64,000 nucleotides of DNA from Sphaerotilus sulfidivorans (GCF_013426975.1 NZ_JACCPY010000005.1:1-64000), one strand, 5' to 3'; shown: positions 35,142 to 46,735, counted from the first letter of the stretch. Translations and numbers: made by a program. Notes: generated from the letters alone by a model not told the origin.

Positions 35142-36461
35142 TCACTCGGCGGCAGCGGCGCGCAGCGCGTCCAGCGCCTGCGCCAGCTCCTCGGCCGCCC
35201 CCCCCTCGACCGGCACGACCGGCGCACCGGCCAGCGCGGCCGAGCCTTCGGTCTTCAGCCGCTTGACCCACTCGCCGGCCTCGCGCCCGCCGGCGAAGGC
35301 GGCGCTCTGCAGCAGCACGCGGCCATCCGCAGCGGCGAGCTTGAAGTAGAACCGGCCGTCGGCCTCGCGGTACTGCTTGAAGACCGGCAGCGCGGCCTTC
35401 TCGGTCTTGGCCTTCGGGGCGGCCGCGACCGGCGCGGCGACCATGCGGCGCAGACCGACCGCGTCGCGCAGTGCGGCCAGCAGCGGCGCGGCCGTCGCGC
35501 GCGCCTTCGCGGCGCCGGCCATCAGCAGCGCCTCCAGCTCGGCCGGCTGCGCGATCAGCGCCTCGTAGCGCGCGCGCATCGGCGCGATCTCGGCGTCGAT
35601 CAGCTCGAACAGGCGCTGCTTGGCCTCGCCCCAGCCCAGGCCGGCGACCAGCTCGGCGCGGAAGGCGGCAGCCTGCTCCGGCGTCGCGAAGGCCTCGAAC
35701 AGCGTCACCAGCGCGCTGCTGTCCGGATCCTTGGGCTCGCCCGGCAGCTTCGAGTCGGTGACGATGCGCGCGATCGCCTCCTTCAGCGCCTTGGCACCGC
35801 CCGCGAACAGCGGCACCGTGTTGTCGTAGCTCTTGCTCATCTTGCGGCCGTCGAGGCCGGGCAGCACCGCCACCTGCTCCTCGATCACCGCCTCGGGCAG
35901 CACGAAGAACTCGCGGCCGCTCGCCGCGCCGAACAGGTGGTTGAAGCGCTGCGCGACATCGCGCGCCATCTCGATGTGCTGGATCTGGTCGCGCCCGACC
36001 GGCACCTGGTGGGCGTTGAACATCAGGATGTCGGCCGCCATCAGGATCGGGTAGCAGTACAGCCCCATCGTCACGCCGGCGTCGGTGTCCTCGCCGGCGG
36101 CCGTGTTGGCGTCCGCCGCGGCCTTGTAGGCATGCGCGCGGTTCATCTGGCCCTTGGCGGTCACGCAGGTCAGCAGCCAGGTCAGCTCCGGGATCTCGGG
36201 AATGTCGCTCTGGCGGTAGAAGGTGACGCGCGCGGGGTCGAGCCCGGCGGCCAGCCAGGTGGCGGCCAGCTCCATGCGCGAGCGCTCGATGCGCGCCGGG
36301 TCGTCGCACTTGATCAGCGCGTGGTAGTCGGCGAGGAAGAAGAAGCTCTCGACGCCGTCGCGACGGCTCGCGGCGATGGCCGGGCGGATCGCGCCGACAT
36401 AGTTGCCGAGATGGGGAGTGCCGGTGGTGGTGATGCCGGTCAGGACGCGGGTGATGGCCAT
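35142..36461 (-). CDS. trpS: tryptophanyl-tRNA synthetase with an extra C-terminal domain
   Basis: 439 residues. Class I motifs: [13 protein letters not shown] near residue 12 (HIGH type) and KMSKSYDN near residue 215. Bacterial TrpRS is usually about 330 to 350 residues. Here a linker after residue 350 leads to about 65 residues ([20 protein letters not shown], then a [12 protein letters not shown] helix) that resemble the DUF1508/YegP beta-alpha fold. The start at 36461 ([18 protein letters not shown]) is well placed; the upstream frame to 36536 is an artefact. Confidence 0.93.
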   Translation of the reverse strand: MAITRVLTGITTTGTPHLGNYVGAIRPAIAASRRDGVESFFFLADYHALIKCDDPARIERSRMELAATWLAAGLDPARVTFYRQSDIPEIPELTWLLTCVTAKGQMNRAHAYKAAADANTAAGEDTDAGVTMGLYCYPILMAADILMFNAHQVPVGRDQIQHIEMARDVAQRFNHLFGAASGREFFVLPEAVIEEQVAVLPGLDGRKMSKSYDNTVPLFAGGAKALKEAIARIVTDSKLPGEPKDPDSSALVTLFEAFATPEQAAAFRAELVAGLGWGEAKQRLFELIDAEIAPMRARYEALIAQPAELEALLMAGAAKARATAAPLLAALRDAVGLRRMVAAPVAAAPKAKTEKAALPVFKQYREADGRFYFKLAAADGRVLLQSAAFAGGREAGEWVKRLKTEGSAALAGAPVVPVEGGAAEELAQALDALRAAAAE

Positions 36462-36655
36462 GGGTCGGAAGTGGATCGAGGAATCGTCGGTCGGGCGATT
36501 GTCGCGGGATCGAGGCAGGACGACAGGACTTCGCATGCGCCCGGGGAAACCCGAATCCTGTGCATATCCGGCTACTACCGCCGAACCGCCGCCGGGCTCA
36601 ACAATGCAGTCGATCCCGCCCGCACCGGGCGGACACCCCTGGAGGCCCCCGCGAC

Positions 36656-37231
36656 ATGAGCCGGATCCTGATGCTGTGCGGCGACTACGCCGAGGACTAC
36701 GAGACGATGGTGCCCTTCCAGACGCTGCAGGCGGTCGGGCACACGGTGCATGCGGTCTGCCCGGGCAAGGCCGCCGGCGACTTCGTGATGACCGCGATCC
36801 ACGACTTCGAGGGCCAGCAGACCTACAGCGAGAAGCCGGGCCACCGCTTCACGCTGAACTTCTCCTTCTCCGACGTGCGCGCCGAGCGCTACGACGCGCT
36901 GGTCATTCCGGGCGGGCGCGCGCCGGAGTACCTGCGCATGAACGCCGAGGTGATCGCGATCACCCGCCACTTTCTCGACGCGGCCAAGCCGGTGGCCGCC
37001 GTCTGCCACGGCGCGCAGCTGCTGGCGGCCACCGGGCGCATCCGCGGCCGGCGCCTGTCGGCCTACCCGGCCTGCCAGGTCGAGGTCGAGCTGGCCGGCG
37101 CCGAGTACGCCAGCATTCCCGTCGACCAGGCCATCACCGACGGCAACCTGGTCACCGCGCCGGCCTGGCCGGCACATCCGGCCTGGCTGGCGCAGTTCCT
37201 GGCGGTGCTGGGCACGCGCATCGCGCTCTGA
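36656..37231 (+). CDS. DJ-1/PfpI-family protein
   Basis: 191 residues from the ATG at 36656. The core is [16 protein letters not shown] and the nucleophile elbow [16 protein letters not shown], with the reactive cysteine in AVCHG. Members include glyoxalase III, proteases and stress chaperones; this one is closest in style to the YhbO/PfpI branch. Cytoplasmic. The RHH gene follows after 16 bases on the same strand. Confidence 0.9.
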   Translation: MSRILMLCGDYAEDYETMVPFQTLQAVGHTVHAVCPGKAAGDFVMTAIHDFEGQQTYSEKPGHRFTLNFSFSDVRAERYDALVIPGGRAPEYLRMNAEVIAITRHFLDAAKPVAAVCHGAQLLAATGRIRGRRLSAYPACQVEVELAGAEYASIPVDQAITDGNLVTAPAWPAHPAWLAQFLAVLGTRIAL

Positions 37232-37247
37232 GCGGAGCGGCCGCGCG

Positions 37248-37685
37248 ATGTGCCGCATCTTCGTCAGCGCCGATCCGGACAGCTACGACAGCCGCACCCG
37301 CTCGGTGCGCCTGCACGGCGTCGTCACCAGCCTGCGGCTGGAGAACCTCTACTGGCAGGTGCTCGAGGAAATCGCCCGGCGCGACGGTCTGGGCGTGGTG
37401 CAGCTGATCGAGCGGCTCTACGACGAGCTGGTGGCCGAGCGCGGCGCGGTGGGCAACTTCAGCTCCTTCCTGCGGGTCAGCGCGCTGCGCTACGAGAGCC
37501 TGATCGCGCAGGGGCGGCTGCCGCGCGACGCGTCGATCCCGATCGGCTCGCTCGATGCCGACGAGGTGCTGCGCGGGCTGCCGGAGAGCGGCCCGGTGCG
37601 GACGAATGTTTCCGCCAGCTTGTCCCCGACTCCGGCACGGCGCCCGCGACGGTCGGCGCGGGGCATCATCCCGCCGTTGAGATGA
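37248..37685 (+). CDS. ribbon-helix-helix domain protein
   Basis: 145 residues from the ATG at 37248. The segment TRSVRLHGVVTSLRLENLYW then EIARRDGLGVVQLIERLYDE matches the RHH_4 domain, a strand-helix-helix DNA-binding fold. The last 40 residues are low-complexity and rich in arginine and proline. Function unknown. It probably shares the transcript of the DJ-1 gene; a GC hairpin follows directly. Confidence 0.8.
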   Translation: MCRIFVSADPDSYDSRTRSVRLHGVVTSLRLENLYWQVLEEIARRDGLGVVQLIERLYDELVAERGAVGNFSSFLRVSALRYESLIAQGRLPRDASIPIGSLDADEVLRGLPESGPVRTNVSASLSPTPARRPRRSARGIIPPLR

Positions 37686-37686
37686 G

Positions 37687-37708
37687 GAACCCGCGCTCCG
37701 GCGGGTTC
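37687..37708 (+). terminator. GC hairpin after the RHH gene
   Basis: GAACCCGC (37687-37694) pairs perfectly with GCGGGTTC (37701-37708) across a 6-base loop, starting one base after the stop codon. No T-run follows, so it may stabilise the 3' end or work with Rho rather than be an intrinsic terminator. Confidence 0.45.
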
Positions 37709-37740
37709 TGCCGAAGAACCGCTGCTGGAGGAATGCCGCG

Positions 37741-38469
37741 ATGTCCCGCTCCCCGTCGTCCGTCGACCTGATGATCTCCCCGGCCCGTCTGCCCCGCCGC
37801 GGGCTGCTGGCGCTGGGCCTGCTCGGCCTGGCGCCCTTCGCGCTGCGCCCTGCCCATGCGCTGGGCGAAGGCGAGGCCGCCCAGGGCCTGCGCGCCGCGC
37901 TCGAGCGCGGCGCGGGCGTGGCGGTCGACACGCTCGGCCGCGACGGCGGCTACCTGAACAACCCGCTGGTGCGCATCGCGCTGCCCGAGGGGCTGCAGCA
38001 GGCCGCGCAGCTGATGCGCACGCTCGGCCAGGGCGCGCGCGTCGACGCGCTCGAGACCGCGATGAACCGCGCCGCCGAGCAGGCGGTGCCGCAGGCGAAG
38101 TCGCTGCTGGTCGGCGCGGTCAAGTCGATGTCCGTCAAGGACGCGCTGCAGGTGCTGCAGGGCGGCGAGACCGCCGCGACCGAGTTCTTCCGCGAGCGCA
38201 CCCGCACGCCGATGGGCGAGAAGTTCCTGCCGATCGTCACCGCCGCGACGCAGCAGGTCTCGCTGGCGCAGAAGTACAACGCCATCGCTGGCCAGGCGCA
38301 GAAGCTCGGCCTGCTCGGCGAGCAGCAGGCCAGCATCGAGCGCTATGTCACCGAGCGCGCGCTCGACGGCGTCTACACGATGATCGCCGAGGAGGAGAAG
38401 AAGATCCGCCAGGATCCGATCGGCACCGGCAGCAGGATTCTCAGGTCGGTGTTCGGCGCGCTGAAGTGA
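37741..38469 (+). CDS. DUF4197 exported protein
   Basis: 242 residues. The N-terminus RLPRRGLLALGLLGLAPFAL followed by RPAHA is a signal peptide with a twin-arginine-like or Sec cleavage pattern. The body has GAGVAVDTLGRDGGYLNNPL and FFRERTRTPMGEKFLPIVT, which mark DUF4197. The function is not known; most members are periplasmic. A GGAGG ribosome site is six to seven bases before the ATG at 37741. Confidence 0.88.
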   Translation: MSRSPSSVDLMISPARLPRRGLLALGLLGLAPFALRPAHALGEGEAAQGLRAALERGAGVAVDTLGRDGGYLNNPLVRIALPEGLQQAAQLMRTLGQGARVDALETAMNRAAEQAVPQAKSLLVGAVKSMSVKDALQVLQGGETAATEFFRERTRTPMGEKFLPIVTAATQQVSLAQKYNAIAGQAQKLGLLGEQQASIERYVTERALDGVYTMIAEEEKKIRQDPIGTGSRILRSVFGALK

Positions 38470-38479
38470 CCAGGCGCGC

Positions 38480-39403
38480 TCAGGGCGCCGTGAGCCGCTG
38501 CCCCCAGTCGGCCACCACCTCCCTGACGGCCTGCGCGACTGCCCGCCCGGCCGGCGTGAGCTTGCCCTGGCGGGGCAGCGCGAGCGTCACATGGCGCTTC
38601 AGGTCGGGATGCACCAGCCGGGTGGCCTGCAGCCGGCCGTCGCGCAGCTCCTCGGCGATGGTGTAGGGCCCGAGAATGGAATAGACGCCCGGATGGGCGG
38701 CCACCAGCGCCTTCTGCACCGTCAGCGAATCGGCCTGCGCCACCGCGTCGAGCCGGAAGCCCAGGCTGCGCGCCGTCTCGTCGAGCGCCTGGCGCCAGTG
38801 GCTGGGCCGGCGCGGCAGGACCAGCGGCAGGCCGGCCAGCCGCGCGAAGTCGAGCGTCGGCGCCGCCGTCAGCGCATCGCCCGGCGCCGAGACCAGATAG
38901 GTGTCGGCATCGCACAGCAGCGTCTCCAGCGCCGACTCGTCCGCGCTCGGCCGGCGGAAGCGGAACAGGATCGCCAGATCGACCGCGCCGGCGTCGAGCA
39001 TCGCGTCGAGCTCCGCGCCCTGCGCCTCGGCGATGTCGAGCCGGATGCCCGGATGGCTCGCCCGCAGCCGGGCGAAGAGGTGCGTGGCCAGCGGATGCGC
39101 CGCCGACGGGATCAGGCCCAGCCGCACGTCGCCCGCCGGCTCGCCGGCCGCGGCGTTCAGCTCCTGCGCCAGCGACTCCGTCTCGTGCAGCCAGGCACGC
39201 AGCCGCGGCACCGCGCGCCGACCCAGCTCGGTCAGCTCGACGCCGCGACCGGTGCGCCGGAACAGCCGTCCGCCGCACTGCTGCTCGAACTCGGTGATCT
39301 GGCGGCTGACATGCGACTGCACCACCTGACGGCGGGCTGCCACCTTGCTCAGGCTGCCTGCATCGGCCACTTCGAGGAACAGCCTGACGGTTGGAAGATG
39401 CAT
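38480..39403 (-). CDS. LysR-family transcriptional regulator
   Basis: 307 residues from the ATG at 39403. The helix-turn-helix is TVRLFLEVADAGSLSKVAAR followed by QVVQSHVSRQITEFEQQCGG; the C-terminal part is a LysR substrate-binding domain of the NAC/Cbl-like type (VRLGLIPSAAHPLATHLFA). It lies downstream of xylA on the same strand, 116 bases away. Its target is unknown; no divergent gene is adjacent, so it may act elsewhere. Confidence 0.88.
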   Translation of the reverse strand: MHLPTVRLFLEVADAGSLSKVAARRQVVQSHVSRQITEFEQQCGGRLFRRTGRGVELTELGRRAVPRLRAWLHETESLAQELNAAAGEPAGDVRLGLIPSAAHPLATHLFARLRASHPGIRLDIAEAQGAELDAMLDAGAVDLAILFRFRRPSADESALETLLCDADTYLVSAPGDALTAAPTLDFARLAGLPLVLPRRPSHWRQALDETARSLGFRLDAVAQADSLTVQKALVAAHPGVYSILGPYTIAEELRDGRLQATRLVHPDLKRHVTLALPRQGKLTPAGRAVAQAVREVVADWGQRLTAP

Positions 39404-39519
39404 CGGTCGGTCTCGGCCTGGGAGAGGATTGCCATTCTTGACTCTGTTGAGTCCACAGGATTCTGGATCAACGCAGATCACCAGGTCCGACCAGGCCCAG
39501 TCAACCGCCCGAGACCGAC

Positions 39520-40839
39520 TCAGACCCAGCGGTTGACGACGTTCTCCAGCTGCTCCTGGGCACCGGAGCGCGGACGCGGAGACAGGCCCTGCTCGTGCAC
39601 GCGACGGGCCAGTTCGTCCAGGCTGGCTCCGGCCAGGATGTCGTGGCCCAGCGGGCTGTTCCAACCGGCATAGCGCTCGGCCAGCGGTCGATCCAGTTCG
39701 CCGGATTCGTGCAGCGCGGCGGCGCACAGGAAGGCGCGGGCCAGCGTGTCCAGGCCGCCGACATGGCCGGCCAGCTGGTCGACCGGATCGATGCTCTGGC
39801 GGCGCACCTTGGCGTCGAAGTTCATGCCGCCAGTGCCCAGACCTCCGTGGCGGATGATCTCCAGCATCGCCGGCACCAGCTGCACATGGTTGTTGGGGAA
39901 CTGGTCGGTATCCCAGCCCAGCTGCTCATCACCCCGGTTGGCGTCGATCGAGCCCAGGATGCCCAGCGCCGCGGCGGTGGCCACCTCGTGCTCGAAGCTG
40001 TGGCCGGCCAGCGTGGCGTGGTTGACCTCCAGGTTGACCTTCACCTCGTTCTCCAGGCCGTAGCGCTTCAGGAAGCCATAGACGGTGGCGCTGTCGTAGT
40101 CGTACTGGTGCTTGGTCGGCTCCTGCGGCTTGGGCTCGATCAGCAGCGTGCCGGTGAAGCCGATCTTGTGCTTGTGCTCGACCACGGCGGCGAGGAAGCG
40201 GCCGTACTGGTCCAGCTCGCGGCGCAGGTTGGTGTTGAGCAGGGTCTCGTAGCCCTCGCGGCCACCCCACAGCACGTAGTTGGCGCCGTCCAGGCGCTGC
40301 GTCCATTCCAGCGCATGCTTGACCTGGGCCGCCGCATGGGCGAACACCTCGGGATCGGGGTTGGTGGCCGCACCGCTCATGTAGCGCGGATGGCTGAACA
40401 GGTTGGCCGTGCCCCACAGCAGCCGGATGCCGGAAGCCTGCATGCGCTCGCCCGCACGTTCGAGCAGGGTGTCGAGCTGGCGGTTGGACTCGGCCAGCGT
40501 GGTGCCTTCCGGGCCGACATCGCGGTCATGGAAGCACCAGAACGGCAGACCCAGGCGCTCGAAGAAGTCGAAGGCGGCCTCCAGCTTCAGCCGCGCGGCG
40601 ACCATCGGATCGCCGCTGAACCAGGGGCGCTGGAACAGGTTGTCGCCGAGGGCGAACGGGTCCTGGCCGCCCCAGCAGAAGGTGTGCCAATAGCAGACGG
40701 CCGGCCTCAGGTGCTCGGCCAGGGTCTTGCCCAGCACGACGCGCTCGGGGTCGTACCAGCGATAGGCCAGCGGGTTGCGGGTGTCGGGCCCTTCGTAGCG
40801 GACATAGGGCAGTTCGGCGTAGACGGAAGCTTGGCTCAT
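39520..40839 (-). CDS. xylA: xylose isomerase
   Basis: 439 residues, normal for the class II enzyme. Conserved stretches: [30 protein letters not shown] with the catalytic histidine, [19 protein letters not shown] with metal ligands, and [19 protein letters not shown]. It converts D-xylose to D-xylulose using Mg or Mn. Last gene of the operon xylFHGBA. It begins 76 bases after xylB with its own TTCCGATCC leader and no strong ribosome site visible. Confidence 0.96.
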   Translation of the reverse strand: MSQASVYAELPYVRYEGPDTRNPLAYRWYDPERVVLGKTLAEHLRPAVCYWHTFCWGGQDPFALGDNLFQRPWFSGDPMVAARLKLEAAFDFFERLGLPFWCFHDRDVGPEGTTLAESNRQLDTLLERAGERMQASGIRLLWGTANLFSHPRYMSGAATNPDPEVFAHAAAQVKHALEWTQRLDGANYVLWGGREGYETLLNTNLRRELDQYGRFLAAVVEHKHKIGFTGTLLIEPKPQEPTKHQYDYDSATVYGFLKRYGLENEVKVNLEVNHATLAGHSFEHEVATAAALGILGSIDANRGDEQLGWDTDQFPNNHVQLVPAMLEIIRHGGLGTGGMNFDAKVRRQSIDPVDQLAGHVGGLDTLARAFLCAAALHESGELDRPLAERYAGWNSPLGHDILAGASLDELARRVHEQGLSPRPRSGAQEQLENVVNRWV

Positions 40840-40915
40840 GGTGTCGGGTCGAGGATCGGAAGGGTTGGTATCTCCGTGCGCAAGCGCAGGACGGAGCGGA
40901 TTCGTTGATGCCAGG

Positions 40916-42436
40916 TCAGCCCTGCCAGTCGCGCAGCGGCTGCCAGGCGGCGCGGAAGCGGGCCCAGCGGGCCTGCAGGCGCTCGGTGCGGGCCGCGTCG
41001 GGCTCGAAGCAGCGTTGGGTGGCCGGCATGCGCAGCACGTCGGCCAGCGGGTGGCCGGCCGCCAGCAGGGCCAGGCGGGCCGCGCCCAGCGCCGGACCCA
41101 CCTCGGCCGCCGCGCCGCGGCTGACGGGCAGGTCCAGCAGGTCGGCCAGCAGCTGCAGCCACACGTCGGAGCGCGCGCCGCCGCCCACGGCCAGCAGCCG
41201 TCGGGGCGCGGCTCCGGCCGCGCGCAGTGCGGCCAGTCCGTCGGCCAGGCCCATGGCCACGCCCTCGATGACGGCGCGGGTCAGCACATCGCGCGCCTGC
41301 CCCTGACGCAGGCCGAGGAAGGCGCCGCAGGCCTGGGGATCGGCGTGCGGCGTGCGCTCGCCGGCCAGATAGGGCAGGAACAGCGGCGCATCGGCGGCCG
41401 CGCCGCCCGGCTCGGGCGTCAGCTCGGCCAGCAGCTCGGCCGGGCCACGGCCGCAGATGTCGGCCCACCAGCCCAGGGCCGAGGCGGCCGACAGCATCAC
41501 CGACATGCGGTGCCACAGGCCGGGCAGCGCATGGCAGAAGGTGTGCACGCCCTGATCCGGATTGCCGCGCGCATCGCCACAGGGCACGAAGATCACGCCC
41601 GAGGTGCCCAGCGACAGCAGGCCGTCGGACGGGTCGACCACGCCCACGCCCAGCGCCCCTGCGGCGTTGTCTCCGGCGCCGGCGGCCACCCTCACGTCGG
41701 GCGGCAGGCCCCAGGCCGCGGCCCAGCCCGGGCGCAGCGTGCCGACGACGTCGGGGGATTCGTGCAGCGTCGGCAGGGCTCCCTCGCCGAGCCCGCTGGC
41801 CTGCAGCATCGGCGCGCTCCAGCGGCGTGCGGCGACGTCCAGCCACAGCGTGCCGGCGGCATCGCTGCAGTCGCTGCTGAGCGCACCGCACAAGCGCCAG
41901 ACCAGCCAGTCCTTGGGCAGCAGCACCGTGGCCACGCGGGCGTGCAGCTCCGGCTCGTGCTCGGCCATCCACATCAGCTTGGGTGCGGTGAAGCCGGCCA
42001 TCGCCCGGTTGGCGGTGATGGCGCGGGTGCGCGGCTCCAGCGCCTCCAGCCGGGCGCACTGGGCCTGGGCGCGGCCGTCGTTCCACAGGATGGCCGGGCG
42101 CAGCACCTGGCCGTCGGCATCGAGCGTCACGGCGCCGTGCATCTGGCCGGCCACGGCCAGCGCGCGCACGCGCCGCCAACGCGCCGGGTCGGCGTCCTGG
42201 CGCAGGCGGGCGATCACGCGCTCCAGCGCCGACCACCAGTCCTGCGGCCGCTGCTCGCTCCAGCCCGGCTGCGGGCGCTGCACGGTCAGCGGCGCCGTGG
42301 CCTCGGCCAGCAGCGTGCCGTCGGCGGCCAGCAGCACGGCCTTCAGGCCCGAGGTGCCCAGGTCCAGCCCCAGCACGTGGTCCTGCGCCAGCGGGCAGGC
42401 CGCGGCGGCGGCCGCGAGGTCCGACGGCGCGCTCAT
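40916..42436 (-). CDS. xylB: xylulokinase
   Basis: 506 residues. The FGGY-kinase ATPase motifs are [20 protein letters not shown] at the N-terminus, [20 protein letters not shown], and [20 protein letters not shown] near the C-terminus. It phosphorylates D-xylulose to feed the pentose phosphate pathway. The ATG at 42436 overlaps the xylG stop by four bases. Confidence 0.94.
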   Translation of the reverse strand: MSAPSDLAAAAAACPLAQDHVLGLDLGTSGLKAVLLAADGTLLAEATAPLTVQRPQPGWSEQRPQDWWSALERVIARLRQDADPARWRRVRALAVAGQMHGAVTLDADGQVLRPAILWNDGRAQAQCARLEALEPRTRAITANRAMAGFTAPKLMWMAEHEPELHARVATVLLPKDWLVWRLCGALSSDCSDAAGTLWLDVAARRWSAPMLQASGLGEGALPTLHESPDVVGTLRPGWAAAWGLPPDVRVAAGAGDNAAGALGVGVVDPSDGLLSLGTSGVIFVPCGDARGNPDQGVHTFCHALPGLWHRMSVMLSAASALGWWADICGRGPAELLAELTPEPGGAAADAPLFLPYLAGERTPHADPQACGAFLGLRQGQARDVLTRAVIEGVAMGLADGLAALRAAGAAPRRLLAVGGGARSDVWLQLLADLLDLPVSRGAAAEVGPALGAARLALLAAGHPLADVLRMPATQRCFEPDAARTERLQARWARFRAAWQPLRDWQG

Positions 42437-43218
42437 GCCACCCCCTCGGGCAGGCGGGCGCAGTCGGCCACGCCGGCCGGTGCACGGCCGGCGATGATCA
42501 TGCCCAGCACCGCGTCCTCGTCGACATCGGCGGTGCGGTGGGTGCCGACGGTGCGGCCGTTCTTCATCACGCACAGCCGGTCGCTGAGCGCGAAGACGTC
42601 GGGCATGTCGTGCGAGATCAGGATGATGCCCACGCCCTGGGCCTTCAACGTGCGCACCAGGTCGTGCACCATGCGGGTCTCCTCCGGGCCCAGCGCGGCG
42701 CAGGGCTCGTCCATGATCAGCACCCGGGCGTTGAAGTGCAGCGCACGCGAGATGGCCACCACCTGGCGCTGGCCGCCCGACAGCATGCGCACCGGCACCC
42801 GGATGTTGCGGAAGTTGGGGTTCAGGCGCTGGAAGACGCCGCGGGCGGCGGTCTCCATCGCGTAGTCGTCGAGCAGGCCGAAGCGATTGCGCAGTTCGCG
42901 GCCGAGGAACAGGTTGGCCACCGCGTCCAGGTTGTCGGCCAGGGCCAGCGTCTGGTGGATGGTCTCGATGCCCAGCGCCTGCGAGGCCACCGGACTGTCG
43001 ATGACGACCGGGCGGCCGCCGACGCGGACCTCGCCGCCGTCGATCGGATAGGCGCCGGCCAGCATCTTCATCAGCGTGGACTTGCCGGCGCCGTTGTGGC
43101 CCAGCAGGGCCAGCACCTCACCCGGATGCACGGCCAGGCTGACGTCGTCGACCGCCTGCACGCCGCCGAAGGACTTGCGGATGCCGTGCAGCGAGACCAG
43201 AGGGGGGGCGGCGTTCAC
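42433..43218 (-). CDS. xylG: xylose ABC transporter ATP-binding protein, single-domain form
   Basis: 261 residues with one complete ABC domain: Walker [15 protein letters not shown], signature [15 protein letters not shown] and Walker [17 protein letters not shown]. coli XylG has two ABC domains in about 510 residues; this is half that, as in FrcA-type sugar importers, so it probably works as a homodimer. It overlaps both neighbours by four bases. Confidence 0.88.
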   Translation of the reverse strand: MNAAPPLVSLHGIRKSFGGVQAVDDVSLAVHPGEVLALLGHNGAGKSTLMKMLAGAYPIDGGEVRVGGRPVVIDSPVASQALGIETIHQTLALADNLDAVANLFLGRELRNRFGLLDDYAMETAARGVFQRLNPNFRNIRVPVRMLSGGQRQVVAISRALHFNARVLIMDEPCAALGPEETRMVHDLVRTLKAQGVGIILISHDMPDVFALSDRLCVMKNGRTVGTHRTADVDEDAVLGMIIAGRAPAGVADCARLPEGVA

Positions 43219-44393
43219 AGGCGTTCTCCAGTGGCACGACGGAACAGCACGTCGAAGACGACGGCCACGATCAGCACCTGGCCGACGATGACCATGCGCC
43301 AGCCAATCGCCACGTCCAGCAGCAGCAGGCCGCTCTCCAGGAACTGGATGACGAGTGCGCCCAGCACGGTGCCGATGACGGTGCCGCTGCCGCCCGACAG
43401 CGCGACCCCGCCGATGACGGCGGCCGCGATGACGTAGAGCTCCTGGTTCAGGCCGAGCGAGTTGGTGCCCGCGTTCAGCCGCGCCACCGCCACCACGGCG
43501 GCCACCGTGACCAGCACCGCCAGCAGCAGGAACAGCTGCAGCATGACCTTGCGCACCGGGATGCCGACGAGCAGCGCCGCCTCCGGATTGCCGCCGATGG
43601 CGTAGACATAACGGCCGAAGCGGGTCCGGTTGACGAGGAAGGACACGCCCGCCACGACCGCCGCCCAGATCAGCACCGGCACCGGCAGGCCCTGGCCGTC
43701 GGTGCGCTCACCGATGCGGTAGGCCGACATCGCCAGCGCGAAGCCGAGCGCCGCGGCACTGAAGAAGGCCGTCAGCATGACGTCGAACCACAGCGGACGC
43801 GGAGCCAGCCCATGGCGCCGCTGCAGGCGGCGGCGCTGCCAGGCGCGGTGCACCAGCCAGGCCACGCCGGCAGCGGCCAGCGCCAGGCTGGGCACCGGGC
43901 CGATGGCACCGTCCAGCCCGCCGCCCAACTGCAGGAAGAAGGCGTCGGTGACCGGCTGCGTCTTGCCGTCGGCCACCAGGAAGGCGGCGCCGCGCAGCGA
44001 CATCAGCCCACCCAGCGTGACGACGAAGGACGGCACGCCGAGCCCGGCCGTCAACCAGCCCTGGTAGAGCCCGACGACGAGCGAGACGGCCAGGCCGGCC
44101 AGGCTGGCCGGCACCCAGTGCCAGCCCTTGGTGTACATCAGCCAGGCGATCAGCACGCCGACCAGTCCGAGCGCCGAGCCCACCGACAGATCGATCTGGC
44201 GGGCGACGATGACCAGCGCCATGGCGGCGGCGATGATGCCCACGACGGCCGTCTGCTGGGCGATGTTGTAGAGGTTCTCGGGCGTCAGGAACTGCCCGGT
44301 CAACAGGTGGAAGAACAGGCCGAGCGCCAGCAGCACGGCGGCCATGATGGACAGCCTCAGGTCCAGCGGACTGATCTGCAGGTGGTGGAACAT
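43215..44393 (-). CDS. xylH: xylose ABC transporter permease
   Basis: 392 residues with about ten membrane segments. [20 protein letters not shown] and [20 protein letters not shown] are typical of RbsC/XylH-type permeases, and [20 protein letters not shown] is the coupling loop to the ATPase. The start at 44393 ([15 protein letters not shown]) is chosen because the longer frame overlaps nothing but GC-rich leader sequence. Coupled to xylG by a four-base overlap. Confidence 0.92.
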   Translation of the reverse strand: MFHHLQISPLDLRLSIMAAVLLALGLFFHLLTGQFLTPENLYNIAQQTAVVGIIAAAMALVIVARQIDLSVGSALGLVGVLIAWLMYTKGWHWVPASLAGLAVSLVVGLYQGWLTAGLGVPSFVVTLGGLMSLRGAAFLVADGKTQPVTDAFFLQLGGGLDGAIGPVPSLALAAAGVAWLVHRAWQRRRLQRRHGLAPRPLWFDVMLTAFFSAAALGFALAMSAYRIGERTDGQGLPVPVLIWAAVVAGVSFLVNRTRFGRYVYAIGGNPEAALLVGIPVRKVMLQLFLLLAVLVTVAAVVAVARLNAGTNSLGLNQELYVIAAAVIGGVALSGGSGTVIGTVLGALVIQFLESGLLLLDVAIGWRMVIVGQVLIVAVVFDVLFRRATGERL

Positions 44394-44476
44394 GGAACAG
44401 GCTTCATCAGGACGGCGCGCCCACGGCGCGCCCGGGCTGGCCGAGCCCGGCTCTGCAGGCACGGCCAGGGACACGC

Positions 44477-45505
44477 TCAGCGGCAGGCGGCCGGGGCCTG
44501 GGCCCCGCTGACGCCGCGGCACAGCTCGTCCTTGCCGATGTGGCCGGCCTTGACCACCACGTCGAGGTTGGCGCGGGTGATCGGCACGGCCTTGAGGAAC
44601 ATCGCGTCCATCGTCAGCTTCTTCTCGCCGTCGCTCCACTTGACGGCGCCGGGCACCGCCTTGCCCTCGCTCATCGCCAGCGCGGCCTTGGCGGCCTCGC
44701 GGCCGAGGTCGCGGGCGTCCTTCCAGACCGACACCGTCTGCGTGCCGAGCGCCACGCGGTTGAGCGCCGCATGGTCACCGTCCTGACCCGACACCGGCAC
44801 GCCCTTGAGGCCGCGCGCGCCCAGCGCGGCGATCACGCCGCCGGCCGTGCCGTCGTTGGAGGCCACCACCGCGTCGACCTTGCCACCGGCGCGCGTCAGG
44901 ATCTGCTCCATGTTGCGCTGGGCGACCTCGGGCTTCCAGCCCTCGGTGTATTCCTCGCCGACGATCCTGATGTCGCCGCTCTTGATCGCGGCGTCGATCA
45001 CCTCCTGCTGGCCGGCGCGCAGGAAATCCGCATTGGGGTCGGTCGGCGAGCCCTTGATCATCACGTAGTTGCCCTTGGGCCGGGCGGCGAACACGCCGCG
45101 CGCCTGCATGCGGCCGACCTCCTTGTTGTCGAAGGTGATGTAGAACACGCCCGGCGCCTCGATCAGGCGGTCGTAGGCGACGACCGGGATGTTGCGGGCC
45201 TTGGCCTTGGCGATGGCTGGCTGGATCGCGTCCTTGTCCATGGCCAGCACGATCAGCGCCTTGGCGCCCTTGGCCAGCAGGCTGTCGATGTCCGACAGCT
45301 GCTTCTCGGGCGAGCCGCCGGCATCGGCGCTGACATAGCTGGCGCCGGCCTTGGCGAGCTGCTCCTTGATCGCCTTCTCGTCGGTCTTCCAGCGCTCCTC
45401 CTGGAAGTTCGACCAGCTGACGCCGACCACGGTCTGGGCCTGCGCCAGCGCGCAGCCGAGGCCGAAACAGGCGGCAGCCGCCATCTTGATTGCGGTGGAT
45501 TTCAT
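44477..45505 (-). CDS. xylF: xylose-binding periplasmic protein
   Basis: 342 residues with a Sec signal ([15 protein letters not shown]). The mature protein opens with [20 protein letters not shown], the XylF-type sugar-binding loop, and has [20 protein letters not shown] and [20 protein letters not shown]. It captures xylose for XylGH. First structural gene after the LacI regulator on the same strand; 84 bases separate it from xylH. Confidence 0.93.
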   Translation of the reverse strand: MKSTAIKMAAAACFGLGCALAQAQTVVGVSWSNFQEERWKTDEKAIKEQLAKAGASYVSADAGGSPEKQLSDIDSLLAKGAKALIVLAMDKDAIQPAIAKAKARNIPVVAYDRLIEAPGVFYITFDNKEVGRMQARGVFAARPKGNYVMIKGSPTDPNADFLRAGQQEVIDAAIKSGDIRIVGEEYTEGWKPEVAQRNMEQILTRAGGKVDAVVASNDGTAGGVIAALGARGLKGVPVSGQDGDHAALNRVALGTQTVSVWKDARDLGREAAKAALAMSEGKAVPGAVKWSDGEKKLTMDAMFLKAVPITRANLDVVVKAGHIGKDELCRGVSGAQAPAACR

Positions 45506-45678
45506 GGTGTCTCCTGTATGACCGACGCCTTCGGGCGGTGCGTCGGATCGTGATGTCGCCCAGACCGTCGCTGGGATCTTCAGGACGTGTCGAACCCTCA
45601 GGCCCTTGGCAGCCTGATGCTCTGTCGCAGGATGTTCTTGTGCCGACCGGCGACCCCGAACGGTCGCCGACGGAAATC

Positions 45679-46728
45679 TCAGGGCAGGTTGTCCCGCATG
45701 TAGATGTCGATGCGGATGCGTTCCTGATCAGGCACGATGGGCTCGCGAGTGAATGCGGCCAGCGCAAGCCGCAACGCCGAACGAATCTCGTGCGCGGCAT
45801 CCTGGTTGATGACGGCATCCAGCGTGCAGTCGAGCAGATCGGCACGCGCCCCCGTGGTCAGCTCATGGCAGACCCAGCGCACCGAACGCGCACGACCCGA
45901 CTGACGCAGCGCGGCGCTGATGCCTTCATTGCCAGCCCCCAGGCTGTAGATCGCGTCGAGCGCCGGCTGCTCGTCCAGCAGTCGAGCGACCAGTTCCTGA
46001 TTGCGCCGCGCATCGTCGCGCCCCTCCAGCGGCGCCAGCAGGCGCACCGCGCCATGCTCGGCCTCCATCACCTGCTTGAAGCCCAGCCAGCGCTCGGCAT
46101 GGTCACGGAGCGACAGGCTGCCGGCGATCACGCCCACCACCGCCTCGGGCCGCGGCAAAAAGCGGCCGAGCAGGCCGGCGGCCGTGCGACCGGCGGCCAC
46201 ATTGTCGATGCCGACGAAATGCGCGCGCCGCGAGGTCGGCACGTCCGAGACCAGCGTGATCACCGTCACGCCCTGATCGACCAGGTCATCGAGGGCCGCG
46301 CGCACCAGCGGGTGATCGACGCCCATCACGATCAGCGCCTCGCAATGCGCCGGCTGCTGACGCAGGCAGGTGGCCAGCGCCTCGGGCGAGAAAGTGTCGG
46401 CCTGGACCACTTCACAGACCGCACGACGGTCGGTCAGCCAGGGCTGGCTGGCCTCGATGCGGGTCCGCAGCAGGGCGACAAACGGATTGGTGCCACCCGG
46501 CAGCACGATGCGCACCCGGTGCACACGCTGGCGAGCCAGCCGGGCTGCGGCCGGATCCGGTCGATAGCCCAGCCGCCGCGCGGCCTGCTCCACCCGCTCG
46601 ACGGTGCGCGCATGCACTCCCGGACGCTTGTTCAGCACCCGATCCACCGTGGCAATGCCGACCTGGGCCTCACGCGCCACGTCCTGCAGGGTGGCTCGGG
46701 CGCACAGCAATTCTTCTTTCGTGTCCAT
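45679..46728 (-). CDS. LacI-family regulator of the xylose cluster
   Basis: 349 residues from the ATG at 46728. The helix-turn-helix is [20 protein letters not shown] followed by [20 protein letters not shown]. The effector domain resembles sugar-binding periplasmic proteins ([17 protein letters not shown]). It reads in the same direction as xylFHGBA, 173 bases upstream of xylF, and is divergent from a DapA-family gene. Two TGATGT-N4-ACATCA sites lie in the divergent region, so autoregulation is likely. It is not a XylR of the AraC or ROK type. Confidence 0.88.
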   Translation of the reverse strand: MDTKEELLCARATLQDVAREAQVGIATVDRVLNKRPGVHARTVERVEQAARRLGYRPDPAAARLARQRVHRVRIVLPGGTNPFVALLRTRIEASQPWLTDRRAVCEVVQADTFSPEALATCLRQQPAHCEALIVMGVDHPLVRAALDDLVDQGVTVITLVSDVPTSRRAHFVGIDNVAAGRTAAGLLGRFLPRPEAVVGVIAGSLSLRDHAERWLGFKQVMEAEHGAVRLLAPLEGRDDARRNQELVARLLDEQPALDAIYSLGAGNEGISAALRQSGRARSVRWVCHELTTGARADLLDCTLDAVINQDAAHEIRSALRLALAAFTREPIVPDQERIRIDIYMRDNLP

Positions 46729-46735
46729 GGCACCA

